Of a stretch of DNA of 64,000 bases, positions 10,600-22,639 are shown in pieces. This DNA is from Odontocerum albicorne (lineage: Eukaryota; Arthropoda; Insecta; Trichoptera; Odontoceridae). How positions within the stretch are numbered: the first letter of the stretch is position 1; each line of letters begins with the position of its first letter. The notes below the pieces were generated by a model, which saw only the letters and a program-made list of their open reading frames with translations, was not told the origin of the DNA and did not search any database. Position numbers and translations under genes: made by a program. The stretch is taken from the NCBI GenBank assembly GCA_949825065.1, contig OX463865.1, positions 20,321,115-20,385,114 on the forward strand, given 5' to 3'.

Positions 10600-11870
10600 T
10601 CTGATCAATTCCATATTTACTCAGGTACTCCCCAAGCATCAAATTTAGGGTCAATGCTTCATTCATGATGTTAAAAAAGTATAACTCACTCAAATGTTTT
10701 ATTATTTGCAGATGATCTTAAATTGTTCCTAAAACTATCGAGCGTTGATGACTGTAGGAAACTCCAGGATGATATCAATAATATATGTAAATGTAGCATT
10801 CGTAACAAACTCTTCTTTAACGTGTCAAAATGTTTTGTTATTTCATTTATAAGAGCACGAAGAACTACTTATTTCTGTTATCTTATAAATGGTCAACAAC
10901 TGTCTAGGACGGATATAACAAAGGATTTAGTTGTTTTATTTGAAAGTAACCTTTCGTTTAATTTATAAATCAAATCGGTCTGCAATAAAGCAAATAAAAT
11001 GCTTAGGTTTGTAATTTGTACCACCAAACTATTCACAGATACCTACGTACTCAGGATATTATATAATTCTTTGGTCAGAAGTGACTTGGAATATTGCCCT
11101 ATAATATGGGCGCCAGCAGGGATTACGTATTCACTCATGCTAGAAATGGTTCAGAAAAGATCTCTCAGTTGTCTCTACATGACCGAGTATGGATATTAGC
11201 CCTGTGTCTTCTCACTGGGAATGCTTAGTTACAGATCATTAGAGAGTGGAAGATCTCTTCGATTGGGTGTCCATTTTTTTTGTTTGCTCAGGGATAATTT
11301 AGTTAACCCATCTGTCTTGAACAGTCTTGGTTTGTATGTTCCGGATAATTATTTGAGACAACGCTCCCATAGATTGTTCTATCAACCTACGAGTATAAGT
11401 CGAACCAACCTGGCTTTGGAGATGCCGGTAGGTAGAGCAATCACACTGTTTAACCGTGTGTGTCCTCATATAGACGTGTTTCATGTGTCGCTCAGCTCCT
11501 TCCGGAAAAATCTCTTGAGTTTAGTATAGTACTTGAAATAATTTAGTCTTTTTATATTATTATTTAACAGACTACATTTTGTCATGGTGTTTTAGTGTAA
11601 CATATACATTTTTCAATAGTTTTTATGTCTTAAAATGTTGAACTGTTTTAAACATAAGTATTTTTTTTGTACTTTTGTTTGATACTTGTAGGAATTAGGA
11701 AAACATGTAATGTACAAAGGACCTGAAAAAAAATATTAATGAATGGAGTTTAAATTGATAGCTTCTGTTTTTTAATGTATTATCTTTTTAATGTGTTCTT
11801 GAAATGTGTCTAAATGTATTATGTACATACTATGTTGCTATCAATAAACCTGTATTTATTTATTTATTAT
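10600..11870 (+). mobile_element. LINE-C: reverse-transcriptase C-terminal half and 3' UTR
   Basis: Decayed but readable: SGTPQASNLGSMLHS (RT block QGSxLGPLLF), then near 10700 LLFADDLKLF (catalytic FADD), then thumb sequence ILYNSLVRSDLEYCPIIWAP and GLYVPDNYLRQRSHRLFYQP. Stops and frame changes at 10666, 10966 and 11197 break it. The 3' UTR ends at ttgctatcaataaacctgta with TTA-rich tail. Jockey/CR1-like by its thumb motifs; clade not certain. Confidence 0.85.
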
Positions 11871-11929
11871 TATTATTAAATCACTGTAGGCTTATTACTT
11901 TTTGGGATAAACAGAGAGGAAAGATCTCC

Positions 11930-12775
11930 ACACCATTCAATTCCCACAGAAAGTCACTTTATTTTCCACATTAATTTATCTCATCATGCATTCTATTCTG
12001 TTTCTCACACTTTTTACCTTTCTTTCAACTGCTACTTTTTCAATTATTTCTTTTCAATCTTTCCTGGATTTATCTCTTCCTCGCTTTCCATTAATTTCAA
12101 AGTATGTATTCACTTTGTAGGTCTTTCGCAATTCATTGTTTCGATATCGTCAAACCATATCGCGATTATTTTTTTAATTCTCCTTATTACATTCTTATCT
12201 TTTATCAGATTACAATGTCTTTCAACCCCCACAATGCTAATGCCTTAACTATAAATAAAATTAAAATAAATGCATTAATTTAATTTTATCCAGGCTTCCA
12301 CACATCAAGGTGAGTACCAATACACTATCATGTATTGTTATTTTTGCGACTTTTGAGTTACTCGTAGTACAGTTGTTGTATATTACATTAAGTGCTCCAT
12401 TTGTTCCCCATCACTACCCTTCTCTCATATCCCTTTCAACTTGCCCACAACACGTAAACATACTGCCCAGATAACGAACTCCCGTATATCGCAAACCCTT
12501 TTTACCATACCTCTAACAATAATCATAACCTTTGATTTCGCTATATTCATTTTCAAACCTTTTACTAGACATCTCTAATATAGCTCCCTTATCATATCCC
12601 CTCATTTTCATTTGCATTCAAATGTCCACATTCACTTATTTCCCTCACTTTCATGCCTCTCTCATCATCTTTTAAATTGTGCACACATGAATCTTTATAT
12701 AAATTAATCAACTAAGGTGACATCACACATCCCTGATTTACGCCTTTAGTAATTTAAACCAAATGTATTAAGGCT
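11930..12775 (-). mobile_element. Degraded non-LTR element, RT domain to C-terminus
   Basis: Minus-strand reading near 12750 gives VNQGCVMSPWL (RT block QGCxxSP); near 12160 IWFDDIETMNCERPTK resembles the RWFGHVERM tail. Many stops. A Penelope-like tail (attacaatgtctttcaaccc, near 12210) lies inside. Confidence 0.6.
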
Positions 12776-12949
12776 GCGGAATAACCTAAATGTGAAAGTT
12801 AAATAAACAGAAATACTGTATAATTATAAAAATAACGACAAAAATACTAGTATAAACCACACTAAAGCTTGTGCAGTCATTATCTACTCAGTGAGTTTCA
12901 CATAAATGTATAAACTGTACATACACACTTATTCAGGGTTTACATGGTA

Positions 12950-14340
12950 AAACCATCCGTCCTGGATCTTTCTTTTTGAATATCATTCACTTGATCTAGT
13001 CATACTTTTCTTGATCTTTCTCTCACACACTTTCCAACTCATATTTGCAATATATATCTGTTTGATTATTCTTTCATCATTTATCCCTTCCACATGTCCA
13101 AAACCATATTTTCTTCATGTTTCTTAATAATACTAGAGTGCTCTTCTTCATGTTTCTTAATACTTCTAGAGTGCTCTTCTTCATGTTTCTTAATACTATT
13201 AGAGTGCTCTTCTTCATGTTTCTTAATACTATTAGAGTGCTCTTCTTCATGTTTCTTAGTACTATTAGACTGCTCTTCTTCATGTTTCTTAATACTACTA
13301 GAGTGCTCTTCTTCATGTTTCTTAATACTACTAGAGTGCTCTTGTTCATGTTTCTTAATACTATTAGAGTGCTCTTCTTCATGTTTCTTAATACTATTAG
13401 AGTGGCCTTCTTCATGTTTCTTAGTACTATAAGAGTGCTCTTCTTCATGTTTCTTAATACTATTAGAGTGCCCTTCTTCATGTTTCTTAATACTACTAGA
13501 GTGCTTTTCTTCATGTTTCTTAATACTACTAGAGTGCTCTTCTTCATGTTTCTTAATACTACTAGAGTGCTCTTGTTCATGTTTCTTAATACTATTAGAG
13601 TGCTCTTCTTCATGTTTCTTAATACTATTAGAGTGCCCTTCTTCATGTTTCTTAGTACTATAAGAGTGCTCTTCTTCATGTTTCTTAATACTATTAGAGT
13701 GCCCTTCTTCATGTTTCTTAATACTACTAGAGTGCTCTTCTTCATGTTTTATACTACTCAAGTGCCCTTCTTCATGTTTCTTAATACTACTATAGTACCC
13801 TTCTCTTCATGTTTCTTAATACTACTAAAGTGCTCTTCTTCATGTTTTATACTACTCAAGTGCCCTTCTTCATGTTTCTTAATACTATTAGAGTGCTCTT
13901 CTTCATGTTTAATACTACTTAAGTGCCCTTCTTTATGTTTCTTAATACTATTAGAGTGCTCTTCTTCATGTTTCTTAGTATTACTAGAGTGCTCTTCTTC
14001 ATGTTTCTTAATAAGTTCACATTCCTCTCTAATTACTTTATTCCGTCGTACATTGTCACCTCATGTACTCTTCTTGCATTCCTACAGAATTTATTCGGCT
14101 TTTATCTTATTCCACATCTACATTTCACTCTCATACATCAAAATCGGCACTAATATACTATTGTGGACTTGACATATTTATCTTAACATATTTTGATACT
14201 GTCCGGTTTAAATATACTCGTATATGTTTTAGTGCCCCATTGACTTTTCTATCGCTACACGCCATTCAATATCTCTCATAACTAACTCTTCCAGCATCTG
14301 AGACAATACTGCCTAATAAGTGACAATATCCCTCATAACT
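12950..14340 (-). mobile_element. LINE-A fossil hosting two tandem arrays
   Basis: Reads like 59925-60590: atcattcacttgatctagtc near 12995, tttcatcatttatcccttcc, and after the 33-bp array aataagttcacattcctctc, tactgtccggtttaaatata and ctacacgccattcaatatct. The 33-bp and 57-bp arrays occupy two different points of this one fossil. Confidence 0.75.
13115..14010. repeat. 33-bp minisatellite, about 27 copies
   Basis: Unit gtgctcttcttcatgtttct plus taatactactaga. Because 33 is a multiple of three and the unit lacks stops in several frames, it reads as long ORFs on both strands (MKKSTLIVLRN repeats, SIKKHEEEHSN repeats). These are not genes. A gctcttgttcatg variant recurs 231 bp (seven units) apart, at 13338 and 13569. 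Confidence 0.95.
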
Positions 14341-15522
14341 AACTCTTCCAGCATCTGAGACAATACTGCCTAATAAGTGACAATATCCCTCATAACTAAC
14401 TCTTCCAGCATCTGAGACAATACTGCCTAATAAGTGACAATATCCCTCATAACTAACTCTTCCAGTATCTGAGACAATACTGCCTAATAAGTGACAATAT
14501 CCCTCATAACTAACTCTTCCAGCATCTGAGACAATACTGCCTAATAAGTGACAATATCTCTCATAACTAACTCTTCCAGCATCTGAGACAATACTGCCTA
14601 ATAAGTGACAATATCCCTCATAACTAACTCTTCCAGTATCTGAGACAATACTGCCTAATAAGTGACAATATCCCTCATAACTAACTCTTCCAGTATCTGA
14701 GACAATACTGCCTAATAAGTGACAATATCCCTCATAACTAACTCTTCCAGCATCTGAGACAATACTGCCTAATAAGTGACAATATGTCTCATAACTAACT
14801 CTTCCAGCATCTGAGACAATACTGCCTAATAAGTGACAATATCCCTCATAACTAACTCTTCCAGTATCTGAGACAATACTGCCTAATAAGTGACAATATC
14901 CCTCATAACTAACTCTTCCAGTATCTGAGACAATACTGCCTAATAAGTGACAATATCCCTCATAACTAACTCTTCCAGCATCTGAGACAATACTGCCTAA
15001 TAAGTGACAATATCTCTCATAACTAACTCTTCCAGCATCTGAGACAATACTGCCTAATAAGTGACAATATCCCTCATAACTAACTCTTCCAGTATCTGAG
15101 ACAATACTGCCTAATAAGTGACAATATCCCTCATAACTAACTCTTCCAGTATCTGAGACAATACTGCCTAATAAGTGACAATATCCCTCATAACTAACTC
15201 TTCCAGCATCTGAGACAATACTGCCTAATAAGTGACAATATCTCTCATAACTAACTCTTCCAGCATCTGAGACAATACTGCCTAATAAGTGACAATATCC
15301 CTCATAACTAACTCTTCCAGTATCTGAGACAATACTGCCTAATAAGTGACAATATCCCTCATAACTAACTCTTCCAGCATCTGAGACAATACTGCCTAAT
15401 AAGTGACAATATCCCTCATAACTTACTCTTCCAGCATCTGAGACAATACTGCCTAATAAGTGACAATATCCCTCATAACTAACTCTTCCAGCATCTGAGA
15501 CAATACTGCCTAATAAGGGACA
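14262..15522. repeat. 57-bp satellite, about 22 copies, four-unit higher order
   Basis: Unit gacaatatccctcataacta, actcttccagcatctgagac, aatactgcctaataagt. Odd units (atctctcat or atgtctcat) fall near 14557, 14785, 15013 and 15241, exactly 228 bp or four units apart. The unit derives from the LINE-A stretch around catctgagaaaatactaccc. Confidence 0.95.
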
Positions 15523-15985
15523 TTACAGTCATAAGAAAATAAAATTAAATTGATCTTTTAATGAATTATAAATTGTGTTGTATGGCGATTTACTTTATAC
15601 TCCATAACAGCACAGCGCATCTGGTGGCGGGATTACACTGAAACTGAAGGTGATTAAAAATCTATTTGCAAAATATTTTATAAATTTTATTCTGGAAATC
15701 ATATCAATTAGAAAAATATACATATACATAATAGCTCAATGTAAAAAATCTTGCACTTAAATCAATATATTCTTATTTTTAGTCCAGCAATGTCCAATAC
15801 ATTCACCTAATCTTGCCAACCATTAGTTATAACATTGTGAAATGTACATATAATTTTCGTACACATTTTAATGGTTAATTCTTTAAACCAATGCTCCAAG
15901 AATTTACAGCATCTTCCTGAATGAGTGGTAATTTTCAAAATACCAAACGATCAAATTTCATCATAACTCAACCATCATGTCAGGT
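15523..15985. other. AT-rich stretch without recognisable features
   Basis: No frame, transposon end or tandem array recognised. Confidence 0.4.
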
Positions 15986-15989
15986 TCAA

Positions 15990-17880
15990 CAGGAAATGTA
16001 CATTTGGTTATTATATCTCGAGTACGTGTTTATCCGCTAATAAAGTTCTGAGATTTTTCATAACAGTCTCTAGGGCATTTGATGGTGGCGCTATCACGAG
16101 ATCACTTTATAACTCAAAAAATTAGCAGTAGATTAGAGTGCGGCTCGATCATTTGGAATCCGAGAGAGATCCAGAATTATTTGATAGTTGAGGAGTGAGT
16201 TCAAAAGAGATTTCTGCGACACCTTTATTGCATAGTATGAATGTACCCTTGGCTGTATCCCACATTATTGCAGAGTATGAATGTACCCTTGGCTGTATCC
16301 CACATTATTGCAGAGTATGAATTTACCCTTGGCTGTATCCCACATTATTGCAGAGTATGAATGTACCCTTGGCTGTATCCCACATTATTGCAGAGTATGA
16401 ATTTACCCTTGGCTGTATCCCACATTATTGCAGAGTATGAATGTACCCTTGGCTGTATCCCACATTATTGCAGAGTATGAATTTATCCATGGCTGTATCC
16501 CACATTATTGCATAGTATGAATGTACCCTTGGCTGTATCCCACATTATTGCAGAGTATGAATGTACCCTTGGCTGTATCCCACATTATTGCAGAGTATGA
16601 ATGTACCCTTGGCTGTATCCCACATTATTGCAGAGAATGAATGTACCCTTGGCTGTATCCCACATTATTGCAGAGTATGAATGTACCCTTGGATGTATCC
16701 CACATTATTGCAGAGTATGAATGTACCCTTGGCTGTATCCCACATTATTGCAGAGTATGAATGTGCCCTTGGCTGTATCCCACATTATTGCAGAGTATGA
16801 ATGTACCCTTGGGTGTATCCCACATTATTGCAGAGTATGAATGTACCCTTGGCTGTATCCCACATTATTGCAGAGTATGAATTTACCCTTGGCTGTATCC
16901 CACATTATTGCATAGTATGAATGTATCCTTGGCTGTATCCCACATTATTGCAGAGTATAAATGTACCCTTGGCTTTATCCCACATTATTGCATATGAATG
17001 TACCCTTGGCTGTATCCCACATCCCAGAGTATAAATGTACCCTTGGCTTTATCCCACATTATTGCATATGAATGTACCCTTGGCTGTATCCCACATTATT
17101 GCAGAGTATGAATGTACCCTTGGCTGTATCCCACATTATTGCAGAGTATGAATTTACCCTTGGCTGTATCCCACATTATTGCAGAGTATGAATGTACCCT
17201 TGGCTGTATCCCACATTATTGCAGAGTATGAATGTACCCTTGGCTGTATCCCACATTATTGCAGAGTATGAATTTACCCTTGGCTGTATCCCACATTATT
17301 GCATAGTATGAATGTATCCTTGGCTGTATCCCACATTATTGCAGAGTATAAATGTACCCTTGGCTTTATCCCACATTATTGCATATGAATGTACCCTTGG
17401 CTGTATCCCACATCCCAGAGTATAAATGTACCCTTGGCTTTATCCCACATTATTGCATATGAATGTACCCTTGGCTGTATCCCACATTATTGCAGAGTAT
17501 GAATGTACCCTTGGCTGTATCCCACATTATTGCAGAGTATGAATTTACCCTTGGCTGTATCCCACATTTTTTTAATGGATATGTTAAAATATTACTCCTT
17601 AAGTGTCAGAAGAGATCTACGCACCTGTTTATACATATATAAATTGCCAACGGGAAAAATAGCAAAACCTTTGTTGATTCACAGACTTTTGTTCTATGTA
17701 CCGGACAATTGGTTATGCTATCGTGAATAAAGATTGTTTCCAGTGCCGTATTCACGAACTGAGCTCTTACGAGTATTACCATTCGCATATGGAATAATTT
17801 AGTTGAATGGATTTTCTTATATCAATATCTTCCACATCTCTGTGGATAAATTGAAGATTAAATTTTGTAAGTATAACCGA
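15990..17880 (+). mobile_element. LINE fossil (RT thumb to C-terminus) split by a 40-bp array
   Basis: Before the array, ccgctaataaagttctgaga and gatggtggcgctatcacgag lead to a thumb-like reading (LECGSIIWNP). After it, SLSVRRDLRTCLYIYKLPTG and HRLLFYVPDNW match the VPDNYLRQR region of LINE-C. Jockey/CR1-like. Confidence 0.7.
16225..17566. repeat. 40-bp minisatellite, about 33 copies, with a 391-bp duplication
   Basis: Unit cacattattgcagagtatga plus atgtacccttggctgtatcc. A distinctive irregular block (catcccagagtataaatg) occurs at 17020 and 17411, marking a 391-bp higher-order copy. Confidence 0.95.
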
Positions 17881-17894
17881 GTTTTGTTTTTTAA

Positions 17895-18080
17895 CCTGGC
17901 GAGTTTATTTCCATGTGGCAATCTCTTCCAGCCAACGAAAAAGCTGTTTTTATAGGCCCTAAGTGTTAACCAGACTGGAATCCTATTTTTTTTTAAATAT
18001 GGGTTCCAGCGGGGATTGAAGCCGCAACCTCCGGATCGGCAGACAAGTGTCTTACCACCAGGCCACGGAGGTCGTCTTTA
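17895..18080 (-). mobile_element. tRNA-derived SINE, reverse orientation
   Basis: Reversed, the head reads cgacctccgtggcctggtgg, taagacacttgt (A-box-like), with a degraded B box in ggcttcaatccccg; a body with ttccagtctggtta follows. The tail (catgtggcaatctcttccag on the plus strand) matches the end of LINE-B. Confidence 0.75.
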
Positions 18081-18084
18081 CATA

Positions 18085-18610
18085 GGGAAGCAAGATTAAC
18101 ATTGTTCCTGTTGTCATTATGATATATTTATTTAGATTTAATAATTTAATTTTTATCTTGTTATATGATGTAATTGGGTTAAATCTATATCAAATGTAAA
18201 ATAAATTACAAATATATGAAACAAAGTGATTCTTTGACAGAGGGAGGATGAGGAGCTTTTGGAGGTCTCCACAAAGACATGTGAATGTCAGTGCTTCAAG
18301 AGAATATCGTCAACAACTGAGAAAATTCTTCGTCAAATGCCGTAACTTGAAAAAAAGGTGACAATAAAAGAATATTTCTACAAGGGAACGTTACTGCAAA
18401 TAATCATGCAGGATACTAATTCCTATGGAGCATTATTTATAAAAAAGAACAATTTTCAAACGACACTTCCTCTTGTTTGTGTCCAACTAGAAGCAGGGAC
18501 TGAACTTGGCAGCTTTATCACAGCTATTGTTAAAGGTGTTTCATACCTTAAGTTGAACCTAATTTATATAGGCGTAGTATAGTGTGTGTAATAGAGTTAT
18601 TGAACATGAT
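18085..18610. other. Unannotated spacer
   Basis: A 74-codon frame at 18358-18582 has no recognisable motif. No transposon ends seen. The right edge (ttgaacatgattttgatttg) is the start of the repeat whose single copy lies near 37370. Confidence 0.35.
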
Positions 18611-18611
18611 T

Positions 18612-20313
18612 TTGATTTGGTTAGAATTATGTATGTGCTAACTTAGGATTTGGTTAGAATGATGTATGTGATAACTTAGGATTTGGTTAGAATGATGTAT
18701 GTGATAACTTAGGATTTGGTTAGAATGATGTATGTGATAACTTAGGATTTGGTTAGAATGATGTATGTGATAACTTAGGATTTGGTTAGAATGATGTATG
18801 TGATAACTTAGGATTTGGTTAGAATGATGTATGTGATAACTTAGGGTTTGGTTAGAATGATGTATGTGATAACTTAGGATTTGGTTAGAATGATGGATTT
18901 GGTTAGAATGATGTATGTGATAACTTAGGGTTTGGTTAGAATGATGTATGTGATAACTTAGGATTTGGTTAGAATGATGTATGTGATAACTTAGGATTTG
19001 GTTAGAATGATGTATGTGATAACTTAGGATTTGGTTAGAATGATGTATGTGATAACTTAGGATTTGGTTAGAATGATGTATGTGATAACTTAGGGTTTGG
19101 TTAGAATGATGTATGTGATAACTTAGGATTTGGTTAGAATGATGGATTTGGTTAGAATGATGTATGTGATAACTTAGGGTTTGGTTAGAATGATGTATGT
19201 GATAACTTAGGATTTGGTTAGAATGATGTATGTGATAACTTAGGGTTTGGTTAGAATGATGTATGTGATAACTTAGGATTTGGTTAGAATGATGTATGTG
19301 ATAACTTAGGATTTGGTTAGAATGATGTATGTGATAACTTAGGGTTTGGTTAGAATGATGTATGTGATAACTTAGGATTTGGTTAGAATGATGTATGTGA
19401 TAACTTAGGGTTTGGTTAGAATGATGTATGTGATAACTTAGGATTTGGTTAGAATGATGTATGTGATAACTTAGGATTTGGTTAGAATGATGTATGTGAT
19501 AACTTAGGATTTGGTTAGAATGATGTATGTGATAACTTAGGGTTTGGTTAGAATGATGTATGTGATAACTTAGGATTTGGTTAGAATGATGGATTTGGTT
19601 AGAATGATGTATGTGATAACTTAGGGTTTGGTTAGAATGATGTATGTGATAACTTAGGATTTGGTTAGAATGATGTATGTGATAACTTAGGATTTGGTTA
19701 GAATGATGTATGTGATAACTTAGGATTTGGTTAGAATGATGTATGTGATAACTTAGGATTTGGTTAGAATGATGTATGTGATAACTTAGGGTTTGGTTAG
19801 AATGATGTATGTGATAACTTAGGATTTGGTTAGAATGATGGATTTGGTTAGAATGATGTATGTGATAACTTAGGGTTTGGTTAGAATGATGTATGTGATA
19901 ACTTAGGATTTGGTTAGAATGATGTATGTGATAACTTAGGGTTTGGTTAGAATGATGTATGTGATAACTTAGGATTTGGTTAGAATGATGTATGTGATAA
20001 CTTAGGATTTGGTTAGAATGATGTATGTGATAACTTAGGGTTTGGTTAGAATGATGTATGTGATAACTTAGGATTTGGTTAGAATGATGTATGTGATAAC
20101 TTAGGATTTGGTTAGAATGATGTATGTGATAACTTAGGGTTTGGTTAGAATGATGTATGTGATAACTTAGGATTTGGTTAGAATGATGTATGTGATAACT
20201 TAGGATTTGGTTAGAATGATGTATGTGATAACTTAGGATTTGGTTAGAATGATGTATGTGATAACTTAGGATTTGGTTAGAATGATGTATGTGATAACTT
20301 AGGATTAGGTTAG
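18612..20313. repeat. 33-bp minisatellite, about 52 copies, with 249-bp higher order
   Basis: Unit gatttggttagaatgatgta plus tgtgataacttag. A truncated 18-bp unit (gatttggttagaatgatg) is inserted at about 18884, 19132, 19579 and 19829. Spacings of 249, 447 and 250 bp equal seven and a half units or that plus six more. A gggtttgg variant is distributed in a matching way. Confidence 0.95.
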
Positions 20314-20460
20314 AATTATATATGTGATAATTTTGATTTAAGTGGATTTAAGAATACTAACGCAGAGTGTGAATACTTCAACAATTGTTTTTGAATTTAA
20401 GACAAATATATGAAACTTGTGATTAACGAATGAGACCATTTTGTCACAGGTCTTGTCTGT
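20314..20460 (+). repeat. Flank homologous to 37440-37519
   Basis: acaaatatatgaaacttgtg attaacgaatgagac (split here) is matched by gacaaatgtatgaaatttgt near 37482. This shows that the array arose inside an interspersed repeat. Confidence 0.65.
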
Positions 20461-20599
20461 GGAAGCGAATTTCTATATTCACAAAATGGCGAGTTTTTAG
20501 CATTATGTACTTGTTCTTTATGGTTCATTTTCTCATTAAAATCATGTAAATTTTTAATGTATTATGGATACTAAAAAAATATATATTATATATTTACAT

Positions 20600-20806
20600 C
20601 TCAAATCCATTCTCTGGCACTACCATCGAGAGGAAGGGAAGATGCAGACTCAGCAGAGACACATGACACGCATGGCAACTGATCAAATGTTCACCATCCC
20701 TAGAGTTAAAATATCTTTTGCCCAAAGGCAATATGACTATTTAGCTCCCATGACATACAATGGGGTGCCGAATTCAATAAATGCAAAGTTTGATTTCACG
20801 TGATGT
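20600..20806 (+). mobile_element. LINE C-terminal fragment
   Basis: Reads FTIPRVKISFAQRQYDYLAP then MTYNGVPNSI, the IPRVxTxFGQxxxxYxAPxxxNxLPxxI ending of many non-LTR element proteins. The rest is missing. Confidence 0.6.
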
Positions 20807-20949
20807 ATACATGCGTAATTGAGTGTCGCTGTTTGTCAGGTTGATGAGAATGTGCAATGGGGTTTTATATAATCAAAAATTGGAAAGAAGTATCAATTTA
20901 TTTTTTCATGCTATATGTCCTCGGTGAGATACAGGCAAAAGCCTAGTTT

Positions 20950-21427
20950 ACTGGGGACACGACAAATGAAAGGCAACAAACCCAGATCCATTAAAATTGT
21001 GTGTCCAAATTAAATTACCTGTTGTTTTTTTACACAAATGACATATATTTCTTGTCATATGTAAAATAAATAAATAAAAAATATTATCTTTTTCCTTTAC
21101 CGCATCGTTACTGGTGATAAATGGTTTGAAAATGGTGATGAAAAAAAAAATTGCTGATATAAAATATTTGAAGGGGATCTTCATGAATAATATGGTTTAA
21201 GCGGTCCTCATCGAAGTCCACTGGTCGTCCGGAACGCTCCATGTCTTTCAGGTCGAAATTACCGTCTTTGAAATGCAAAAACCATCGACGAGCTGTCCTT
21301 TCATTCATAGCATCTTCACCGTACACTTCGCAAATATCGCGATCAGCTTTGTCAGCTTTATTCCCTCGATTGAACGCGAACAGAAGGTGTCGAAAATGCT
21401 CACTTTCGTATACTTGACATTCCATTT
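20950..21427 (-). pseudogene. Mariner transposase N-terminal fragment (cecropia-like)
   Basis: From 21425 downward: MECQVYESEHFRHLLFAFNR, then VYGEDAMNERTARRWFLHFK, DGNFDLKDMERSGRPVDFDE. This is the paired HTH and linker (RSGRP) of mariner transposases. It decays after residue 85 and no catalytic triad follows. No inverted end is clear. A neighbour, not a relative, of the mariner at 7440. Confidence 0.8.
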
Positions 21428-21904
21428 TGAAGGCTTGTATTTCAAATAAAATAATATACGTAACATAAAAGCAAAGACAATATTTTGTAGAGCAGAAAAT
21501 TTGCTTTCGAATGACGTATAACCTTTACCATTTTGTTTTACTTTTGGTGCTCATTTTTTAATTGAAAAAAAACGGACACAACTTATGTTAACACCTAATA
21601 TATTCCTACATGCTTTCATTTTTATTAAAATGAATATAAATTGGTGACAAATATTTTCATATTTTTTGTTACGATAATGACCCACAAACTGAACATCATT
21701 GAAATTGAAATTTTTTTTTTTTTTTAATTTCTTAGTATACAAGTAAGTTTCTTAGTAAACAATTGAAATTGAAAAGATATATTTTTAATTCTTAGTTTTA
21801 TCTTTAATTTGTTTATTTAGGGGACGTAGGTATGCTACAGTTTCATTGTATTGTATTACACTTTCGTTGAATACAATACTTATTGCCGCATGAAAGATGT
21901 TTAC

Positions 21905-22491
21905 TCTTCCTTCCCTGTGATGTGTAACTAGTATACATTAATTCTAAAAACTTTAATATCTCTATAAATATAATAAATACTGGGTTCAGATTTTAGGTAT
22001 TCCTCCGTAATACATTTACGCATTGAATGAAAAAAATAATATTAATAATAATTAGCACTTATCGGCCACATCAGAGATATTTTGTGAAAATCGGGAATAA
22101 ATTCACCGATACAATTAAACGTGTGACGTAGGTACATTCATTCTAAAAAACCGCTATGGGTGAGGAAGCGACGCTATTCATGTCTCACTCTCACTCTACT
22201 TCGGTATATGGGAATGCAAGAAATAGAATCTCAGTTCGCTCGCTTCAGTAGCTCGCGGGCTTTCGTTTGAGGTGGTCGCTTTGCCCGTTTTGTGAACGTC
22301 GGCCGATATTTTTTTCATGTTTACAGCAATTAAATTTCAATTATTATCACTTTTGACTTCAAATTTAATTAATTTAAGCGATTGGCTATGAATATTCTTA
22401 ATTTTCCGTTTTTAAATCGCTCATTTTTACATGTGTATTGAATACACAGCACCGGAATGCGCTGATTTTTTTTAGCACAGGAAGGGAAAGG
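21905..22491. mobile_element. piggyBac-type MITE, copy 3 (diverged)
   Basis: Left tcttccttccctgtgatg, right cacaggaagggaaagg followed by ttaa. Inner stretches (taggtattcctccgtaatac, tacgcattga) match the copies at 4509 and 25387. Confidence 0.8.
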
Positions 22492-22499
22492 TTAAAAAG

Positions 22500-22622
22500 A
22501 GGCCTTAAGTGAAAATCAGACCGAATTCTTTTTTAAAAATCTGTATTCCAACAGAAATCAAATCCGCAACCTCCGGGTTCGGACACAAGAGTCTTACCAA
22601 CTAAGCCATGGAGGTTTCTTGA
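22500..22622 (-). mobile_element. tRNA-derived SINE head and body, reverse orientation
   Basis: Reversed: aaacctccatggcttagttg, gtaagactcttgtgtccg (A box), then aacctccgggttgcg-like B region and aaaaaagaattcggtctgat body. Tail absent. Confidence 0.7.
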
Positions 22623-22639
22623 ATCTGAAAAGGACATGT

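Noticed and set aside
13077..13761. Long minus-strand ORFs of KKHEEEHSN or MKKSTLIVLRN repeats
   Set aside because: They are translations of the 33-bp tandem array, which is open on both strands. There are no flanking gene signals.
13117..14172. 351-codon plus-strand ORF
   Set aside because: Same 33-bp array read on the other strand, running on into LINE-A.
14262..15522. CRISPR-like regular repeat
   Set aside because: Unit follows unit with no unique spacers; it is a eukaryotic satellite.
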